This document shows positions 22,501-27,562 of a stretch of DNA of 27,562 nt, piece after piece. Position 1 is the first letter of the stretch, and the number at the start of each line of letters is the position of its first letter. A model generated the notes under the pieces. That model searched no databases. It was not told the DNA's origin and worked only from the letters and a program-made list of their open reading frames with translations. This DNA is from Branchiostoma floridae (Eukaryota; Chordata; Leptocardii; Amphioxiformes; Branchiostomatidae): positions 16,306,293 through 16,333,854 of the forward strand of contig NC_049980.1 of assembly GCF_000003815.2 (NCBI RefSeq), written 5' to 3'. A program made the translations under genes and the position numbers.

Positions 22501-24797
22501 ACTATCCTGCATATGCAGGTGGTATTTCGAGCCCTGAGTATTTGTTGTTGTTGTCTGATTATACAGATCCAAGAGCAAGTCCCATGATAATAGTATCTGA
22601 ATTCTACACATTTCTTCAAAAATGATGAATGTATACGCTGTACGTAATATATTTTCAAATCGACAACACTCATTTGCAATAAATCTATCTAAATATTCAG
22701 TTACTTTGAAATTATCATTTTGCCTGAATTTTGTATAAGGCAACAATAGTATGTCTTTACTACCGTGTAAACAACATGAGGCTCTAGGTCCTGTCCTAGA
22801 TACCCCTGTCAATATTTGTCTGTTGAGTTAATGAGATTCATTCATTCATACTGCAGTGTTAGGCACCTTTCATCAGGAAGAAATGTTCCATTTACAAATA
22901 CTCTATGCTCATAGAACAGCAACATGTTATGTGCCAGTAGCCCATTTGAAATTGCAAAATTGAATTTGATCATATATCATGCACAGTATCTTAATGATAA
23001 CGTATATGTTGTACATTTTATCTGTTCATGCATCAGCAACAGACCTATCTTACACAATGCTTCATTGAACCAATGCTTCCCTTGGCTCCACTCTGTCCCA
23101 ATATGAGTTTTACAAATCGACAGGCCCAACAATTATCACACAGTTACAGCCTGATATAGATTATTTTTCCTGAAACCCTGCCACTTTGGACTATGATGTA
23201 CTGGACAACCTCACTATCTCCTGCAGAAATTGATGCTTAAGTCAGGGGGTCAATGTGAAATAGATCTAATGGATTTTCATGTGGAGTAATAGAAAACTGC
23301 AGTCAGGAGGTACAGGTATCTTCTACTGGGACGTAACTGGGTGGGAGCCAAGTAGAGGATAACACACAGGGTAAACTGATTCTAGAGCTAATTAAAACAC
23401 TTACAGATCACTCAACATTGTAAGTACTTCTTCCAACCTAAATACAGCCTATGGAGAGTTATTGAGTTTTCAGAAAAATTTTTTGTCAATTCTAAAACTG
23501 CTAGCTATAGGATCCATGTCCAGGATTGCTGTAACCAATACTGACGGCTTTAGAAGTTGACATCTCACAGACCTGATCTGCATTGATTTTCATTGGAATA
23601 GAAGGGTAAACCTCCATACACCCATCTTTGTACAATTGTAGACATCCCTCTTCGCTATGAGTTTGAAAATATTTTTCATTCCTAAGTTGATTATGATGTA
23701 AAGCTGCTTCCACCCTCACAGAGAACAGTTGACAGATCCAAATATTTATTTGGCCAGAATTGAGAAACCATGTTGCAGATGAAGGTAAAACTAAAAGACT
23801 CAATGTCGTGTCATCTTCAGTTCGCATCACCCTGAGATTTATACATTTACGTCACAACAAGGCAAAGATAAGTTTAGACATTGATGCTATCAGTTGAAGG
23901 TACATGTAACTGAGATCCTAATGATATATCATCCCTCAATTATTCATGTGCCGGATGCAGAAGGACATATATGTCATAATGATAAGATCCTCCTGTACAG
24001 CCTGTAGATAATTCATGGGGGACACAGAGTAAAGATTAAATAGCAAAGTTTCGTAGAATGTAGAATTGAACATGTAGATTATATTTAAGGTGTCCATTGA
24101 ACTTGATGGTCTTATGATCATTTTGACCAGATGTTTTGTTTGTTTGAGAGTAACACATCTTTCAGTCCTACATTTTTGTCTGTAACTTGTCCCGAATCAG
24201 GGTTGCATACTTTGATCGTAAAAATACGGTAGTATGAATTTAGATGCGTAAAGATTCAAATTAACTTAAATCAAATAGAATGTCAGCAAAACCTTACTGT
24301 CTCTCTTAAGTTATAAAGCTTGAATTCAACATTTTTTCGTAATTTGAAAGTTTTGAACAATTAGTACTTGTCAACAACACAGTTTGATCGTCTAGTCACT
24401 AGTCACTTACTAGTACACATGTAGGTGTAAAAATATGCTATGTACTAGTTATAACTTTAAAAAGTAAAAAATAAATGAATTAGGTGCACAGTTGCAATTT
24501 TAGGTGCATCCAGTATTTTTAGCCCTGGATAAGCAAATAGATGTTGTGCAGAATGCTTTTGAGGTGAATTAGTATAATTGTAATTCTTGTTGCCCCCAAG
24601 TTTACAATACTAAAGGTTAACATTATGGTTCCTGTTCCAGATGGATGGAGGCGTGTATCCGGGAGGAGCTGCCCGCCACCACGGAGCTGGAGGAGGGTCT
24701 GATGAACGGAGTCATCCTGGGCAAGCTCGCTCACTTCTTCGCTGCAGACATCGTACCCATCAAGAAGCTGTATGACATTGACCAGAGCAGATATCAG
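7531..24797 (+). CDS. IQGAP1: IQGAP (Ras GTPase-activating-like scaffold), first three coding exons
   Basis: Joining 7531-7576, 9938-10040 and 24641-24797 gives an open 102-codon frame. It includes SAEEMDEKRQQAMAYEYLCH, then LQEAKQWMEACIREELPATT, then ELEEGLMNGVILGKLAHFF, each with a close counterpart in vertebrate IQGAP1/2/3 (AEEMDE..RRQ, AYEYLCHLEEAKRWMEAC, TTELEEGL.NGV.LAKL). The visible part is the short N-terminal tail and the first half of the CH domain (from about residue 39), which binds F-actin. The rest of the CH domain, the IQ motifs, the GRD and the RasGAP_C region must lie beyond the window. Family role: effector and scaffold for Rac1/Cdc42-GTP, calmodulin and E-cadherin/beta-catenin at the cell cortex. 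Which of the vertebrate paralogues is closest cannot be said. Confidence 0.93.
7577..9937 (+). other. IQGAP intron 1
   Basis: GTGAGT donor, and an acceptor with a T-rich tract before CACAG. CpG richness persists to about 8110 and then falls off. A run of ten G lies at 8599-8608. Open frames on both strands in 7937-8416 have no recognisable domains and are best explained by the low stop density of CpG-rich DNA. TTGCAG/GTAAGG at 8882-8893 resembles an acceptor-donor fusion. Confidence 0.75.
8599..8608 (+). repeat. Poly-G tract (G10)
   Basis: Ten consecutive G in IQGAP intron 1. A simple homopolymer; likely length-variable and prone to sequencing error. Confidence 0.9.
9938..10040 (+). CDS. IQGAP1: IQGAP exon 2: start of CH domain
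   Basis: The acceptor TTTTTTTTCACAG ends at 9937 and the perfect donor GTAAGT starts at 10041. It encodes (H)VGMTEERQSAEEMDEKRQ, then QAMAYEYLCHLQEAK. The AEEMDE and AYEYLCHLEEAK blocks are diagnostic of metazoan IQGAPs. Ends in phase 2, completing a Gln codon with exon 3. Confidence 0.95.
12543..12810. mobile_element. Possible decayed relative of the 113-523 hAT-like element
   Basis: GGTACAG occurs three times (12543, 12562, 12752). GGACAGGTCC at 12791-12800 is also found at 174-183. AAGTCTGTTTTCAGTACTTG at 12721-12740 resembles 425-451 with a small gap. The right edge CATGTCCTA (12802-12810) is a degraded version of the element's CATCCCTA end. The left end could not be found. Confidence 0.35.
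13796..14040 (-). mobile_element. tRNA-derived SINE (amphioxus type)
   Basis: Read on the minus strand, this begins with a tRNA-like head: an A-box-like TGGCCTAGAACACTGAGG, then a B-box-like GGTTTGAAACC (13985-13995). A body follows with the motifs TGTTGTGTCC, GTGTAAAACTGGGCACCTG, GGGATGGGCTCTGCCCATC and GACACAGTGG. The 3' tail is ACTATTTTTACCTTTACATTG. From memory this body and an ACCTTT-repeat tail are characteristic of an abundant amphioxus SINE. Such elements are copied by LINE reverse transcriptases and carry no protein. No target duplication is clear, so the ends are approximate. Confidence 0.72.
14403..14440 (+). repeat. 22-base-period direct repeat (2 copies)
   Basis: GAAGGCTGCAAAATGC at 14403 and GAAGACTGCAAAATGC at 14425 differ at one base of 16; spacing 22. 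Confidence 0.8.
14803..14838 (+). repeat. 18-bp tandem duplication
   Basis: TTCTGTGACAATGATACA (14803-14820) is directly followed by TTCTGTGACAATAATACA (14821-14838); 17 of 18 bases agree, suggesting a recent slippage duplication. Confidence 0.9.
18719..18790 (+). repeat. Low-complexity ATAC/CACA-rich stretch
   Basis: Imperfect alternating purine-pyrimidine sequence (ATACATATAC..., ACACACACC..., ATACACATACACATGG). A degenerate microsatellite. Confidence 0.6.
20206..20419. mobile_element. 214-bp foldback MITE-like element
   Basis: The first 30 bases (20206-20235, starting TTTGTCAATTAATTAGGCAT) are the exact reverse complement of the last 30 (20390-20419). Pairing continues inward with few mismatches: ATAGACATTACA pairs with TGTAATGTCTAT, and CACAAAAAGATGA with TCATCTTTTTGTG. 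Nearly the whole unit therefore folds into one long hairpin around an AT-rich loop. There is no coding capacity. No flanking target duplication is visible, so the superfamily is unassigned. Confidence 0.75.
22209..22536. mobile_element. Non-autonomous hAT-like element (CAGGGCTCGAAATA ends)
   Basis: 328 bp with perfect 14-bp inverted ends, CAGGGCTCGAAATA (22209-22222) and TATTTCGAGCCCTG (22523-22536). The CAGGG start is hAT-like. Seven copies of ACCTGCA/TGCAGGT lie inside: 22254, 22274, 22475, 22495 in one orientation; 22444, 22455, 22514 in the other. AGTAT lies next to both ends, but a clean 8-bp target duplication is not seen. No transposase frame. Confidence 0.75.
24641..24797 (+). CDS. 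IQGAP1: IQGAP exon 3: CH domain
   Basis: The acceptor CCTGTTCCAG ends at 24640. It encodes (Q)WMEACIREELPATTELEEGL, then MNGVILGKLAHFFAADIVPI, then KKLYDIDQSRYQ, matching WMEAC..E.LPPTTELEEGL and KK.YD..Q.RY of vertebrate IQGAPs. The similarity stops exactly at CAG, where GTGCAC begins at 24798, so the exon ends in phase 0. That donor has GT but is otherwise a weak match to GTRAGT. Confidence 0.94.
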
Positions 24798-24864
24798 GTG
24801 CACTATCATACAAATAAATTCTTACTGAGAACCCTTCATTATACCCTGTTTCTACTAATTAAAA

Positions 24865-24870
24865 AATAAA
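24865..24870 (+). terminator. Candidate intronic poly(A) signal AATAAA
   Basis: AATAAA 67 bases after the weak exon 3 donor. It overlaps the TAA (24867-24869) that ends the read-through frame from exon 3. It could end a short IQGAP transcript, or be chance in AT-rich DNA. Confidence 0.3.
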
Positions 24871-24972
24871 GGCTGTGACCGCAGGACGATCAGAGATTTG
24901 ACAGATCACTCAGAGAATTTTATCGATAAAGAAATTTTTCTACGTTTGTTTTGTTATCTTTTACATCATACT

Positions 24973-25326
24973 CAGGGCTCTAGCCAGCGTCCGTTTTTCC
25001 GTCAATTGACGGAAATTTGCTGCGTGTGACGGAAAAATTTTAAAACCAATCCGTCAACCTTGACGGTCAAAAATCTGATAAAATCTCCTTGGTGGAAGCT
25101 ATAGGTGGCTTGGGGATGCCGTCCACGGCTGTAAAAGCCACGCACTGTTTGTTTTGCTATTGTTATGATTGTTGACAATGTGTGTCGGTGCCCTTTCGCA
25201 TACGATAATCTCATTAAAACCCGTTTTTCAAGGTCTCAGTACAGTCTCTCTGACTCCTGGAATAGTGTTTTCGCGACAATGGGAATTGGCTGACGGAAAA
25301 AAAATTTTGAGCTGGCTAGAGCCCTG
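24973..25326. mobile_element. hAT MITE with perfect TIRs and 8-bp target duplication
   Basis: 354 bp with perfect 16-bp inverted ends: CAGGGCTCTAGCCAGC (24973-24988) and GCTGGCTAGAGCCCTG (25311-25326). The flanks are identical 8-mers, ATCATACT at 24965-24972 and 25327-25334, the hAT signature. TGACGG/CCGTCA recurs six times (24999, 25007, 25027, 25051, 25061, 25291), including a perfect 20-bp palindrome at 24996-25015. No transposase; it must have been moved by an element elsewhere. Intact ends and duplication suggest a fairly recent insertion. Confidence 0.92.
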
Positions 25327-26034
25327 ATCATACTTTTGCAATTACATCTTAATCCGAATTTGGCAACTGACAGTTGCTCAGTGATTGCTTTCAGTGGAAA
25401 TGTAACTAATACATAAATTGAGGAACGTGTTGCAAACAGTATCAGGACCAGAACTTGATTTTTGAGAATACAGTAGATGAACACACCTAGCCTGAAAATT
25501 GTACCAAATTTTATTTGATAATCTATTGGGTGCACAGTGTTAGGTTTAGTAGATTGTTGTCAAAACCAATGACAAACCTTATTACCTCTCTTGCCACCAG
25601 TGCAAAAAAATAGGTGGACAGTTCCAGCTTGCTTGCATAAAAGTGCATAATCTTTGTATCCAGTATTGTGAGCCCTTAACATTATTGTATTGTTCTTCCC
25701 CCTGTTGGTAATTGTTCTTCAGTTTTGTACTTTACAAAGGAAATTAAAACAAAACAGAACTTCTCCCAGAAACCCTTCCCATGGAAGGTGTACTATATCT
25801 ACCTGTAATTACAGTTGTCAGCTGTGTTGTCTCAACATGTCATCCTAAGCAATTGATGTTCTGAACTCCCACAACTAAAGCAGAACTATGCAGATTCACA
25901 AGTCAACACAACTACAGATGTACCAGTAGTTTTTCTGACTGAATCAATGAATACACCTCTCCCCTCCATATTTACCTAACCCCTGACCCTGTGTGTGGCC
26001 TGACACCATAGCAAACATGTGGCAGACAAGCCCC

Positions 26035-26081
26035 AGTCTCCCACTCTTCTTTACCTGGTCTGCCACTCTTCTTGACCAGGT
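26035..26081 (+). repeat. 22-bp direct repeat with embedded hairpin
   Basis: Two adjacent 22-base units (26035-26056, 26057-26078) agree at 18 positions and share CCACTCTTCTT. Within them ACCTGGTC (26053-26060) pairs perfectly with GACCAGGT (26074-26081) across a 13-base loop. Confidence 0.75.
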
Positions 26082-27562
26082 CACGTTCCAGGCTGTTGTA
26101 AGTCAACTCCCGGTTCGTTAGATTTGAATGTGCCGCTATTGTCTCAAACGTGATACACCGCTGTCACCCGAGTGCAGGGACCTGTTTCCATTATGGTGTA
26201 GGTTACCCGCTAAACCGGGTGGATCCCACAGAACAATGAGCCCAATTTTGAGGAATTACGTAGACCAAAAGCAACGTGGCAGTTGTGTCCACAACACAAA
26301 ATGGGTGTGAAATAGGCAACATGCCCACTTCTAAACACTTGATAATATCCCAAATAATCCACAACATTTTGGCATGGGCAGTATCAGGGAGTACTTACCT
26401 GTGAATGGCAAAATGTAACATTTAAAAACTTAAGTTGCTGTACCTTTTGATGCAGCAATAAAACTTTTATAAAATGTTTGCAGGTTGCTGTTAGAAAATT
26501 GTAGGACATCAAATTTCCTTCAAAACATATGGACACCTCCCACTGTGGATGAATAAGGATTATTAGTAGCCATAACTCATCCATGGACCACTTGTCTCTG
26601 TACAAAATAGAACATTGTACCTGTTGTTGACTCAAAGGATATTGCTGTGTACAGCGATACTCAGTTCGTCACAGGTCTGGTATACGTACTTACTGCTGGC
26701 GCTATTTTTGGAATGGAATGAGGAACCGTTGCCCAACGTCCATAGACTCTGGTTTCATCCTGGACTAAGCATCAACTTACATGTTTTATTCTTTACCAAA
26801 TTATCTATTTGTTAAGATATTTTACCTGCTTCAAATTATCAGACTTAATGTTAGAAGATGTTTGCACAGATTTCTTTAGTGATCAATAGAAAAGAAGAAT
26901 CTTAAGAAATGAGTATACTTTTAAGAAAGGGAAGTCTCAAAACTTGTTTCAGCACAAATTGTCATTTCTGACCAACAGCTTTTAGAATGCCTCATCCCTG
27001 AACTAAAAGAGGGTATTTTGAAAGCAACACCAATATAGCCATCATAGGGAGCTCTGTAACAAAAGACTCCAGTATCCATTTTTTTAGTAGACAGAAAAAT
27101 AATGCATCTAGGACAAGTTCCATCAAGATCTGGGTCACTACTGTTGTAGGGCATATTCTATTCGATTGTTACCTGGTCTTGTCTCCTTGAACTTGGCCCA
27201 CTTAGCAGACTTGGATGTCTGTATGTTTACTACATGTGATGATGAAGTCTGTATGGTCAAGGCAGTGCCATGGCAGTGATAATGATATTGCAGCATCATA
27301 CAGTTGATTGTTACAGTGCCAGAACCACAAAGTACTATGGCAGATCGATATATATGGTAATACAAATGCTCAGAGATACACATACATGTCAGATTTCCTT
27401 GTTTCATATAATTTTCTGCTATTTTCCTTTCTTCCTGATCTTAAATGTTTTGAGGCCCATGTTTTGTTGGATAAAAAACTCCCAAGTTGGTACTTGAACA
27501 TGATGTCACAAGCAATGACCTGTGTGTGGATGGAATGTATGTGGATTGTATGACTAATAGAG

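Larger units (their letters stand above)
10041..24640 (+). other. IQGAP intron 2 (14.6 kb)
   Basis: It lies between two securely identified IQGAP exons whose phases fit (2 to 2). AT-rich throughout; about 10.0-13.7 kb and 14.1-20.2 kb have few recognisable repeats. It contains the SINE (about 13796-14040), the foldback element (20206-20419) and the hAT-like element (22209-22536). No nested gene can be supported. The frames at 10375-10698, 15303-15561, 18191-18412 and 20884-21338 have no domain or coding-like composition. A long 5' intron of this kind often carries enhancers, but none can be named here. Confidence 0.85.
24798..27562 (+). other. IQGAP intron 3 (5' part; continues past the window)
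   Basis: It starts at GTGCAC after exon 3. The next expected CH-domain exon (IQGAP1 ATGLHFRHTDN...) was not found in any frame. It holds the hAT MITE at 24973-25326, a small repeat/hairpin at 26035-26081, and a GC-richer patch at about 26095-26300 with a 60-codon frame I do not recognise. The rest is AT-rich with nothing identifiable. Confidence 0.8.

Noticed and set aside
22209-22536. Eight-base target duplication around the CAGGGCTCGAAATA element
   Set aside because: The immediate flanks are TCAGTATG and AGTATTTG. Only a shifted AGTAT is shared, so I did not claim a duplication.
22404-22812. Overlapping 91- and 120-codon minus-strand frames
   Set aside because: They overlap the right half of the hAT-like element and its flank; no transposase or other motif is present.
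24193-24523. Possible transposon from CAGGGTTGCATAC to GTATTTTTAGCCCTGG
   Set aside because: Only CAGGG clearly matches between the ends, and the 8-base flanks (TCCCGAAT and ATAAGCAA) differ. A similar right end, TCCAGTATTGTGAGCCCT at about 25660-25677, has no partner either. Perhaps decayed relics, but not supportable.
25002-25214. 70-codon minus-strand frame
   Set aside because: Lies entirely inside the hAT MITE, which is non-coding; no similarity to transposase.

Overview
This is nuclear DNA from an intron-rich invertebrate deuterostome, most likely an amphioxus (Branchiostoma). The coding exons are small, bounded by GT..AG introns, and closely resemble vertebrate proteins. The introns hold short non-autonomous hAT-like elements and one tRNA-derived SINE whose 3' half and ACCTTT-type tail look like the common amphioxus SINE. 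The genus is an inference; no species marker is visible.

Two genes lie head-to-tail on the + strand. (1) Positions 1-4271 carry the 3' part of an OTUD7/Cezanne-type deubiquitinase (five exons, 756 residues visible). The fragment begins just before the catalytic GDGNC motif and ends with the stop codon at 4269-4271. It contains the whole catalytic OTU core and, unusually, two A20-type zinc fingers. A 3' UTR with a poly(A) signal at 4941 follows. (2) After about 2.3 kb of intergenic DNA comes a CpG-rich promoter-like block with three ETS-type sites (about 7266-7530). The first three coding exons of an IQGAP follow (7531-7576, 9938-10040, 24641-24797; 102 residues), covering the N-terminal tail and the first half of the calponin-homology (CH) domain. 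Intron 2 is 14.6 kb. Intron 3 is still open at the window end.

Roughly 85% of the window is intronic or intergenic. It contains a hAT-like element at 113-523, a 214-bp foldback element at 20206-20419, a hAT-like element at 22209-22536, and a well-preserved hAT MITE at 24973-25326 with a perfect 16-bp terminal inverted repeat and a perfect 8-bp target duplication. It also has the SINE on the minus strand at about 13796-14040 and a few short tandem repeats. No tRNA or rRNA genes, CRISPR arrays or bacterial-type operons are seen.

The two proteins have no known direct joint function: one trims ubiquitin chains (K11-linked in human Cezanne), the other is a Rac/Cdc42 effector scaffold on actin. 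Their adjacency still looks informative, because the human ohnologues pair on 1q (OTUD7B, IQGAP3) and on 15q (OTUD7A, IQGAP1). The most useful leads are that linkage, the second A20 finger, the reiterated subterminal motifs private to each hAT-like element, and a possible intronic polyadenylation isoform of IQGAP after exon 3.
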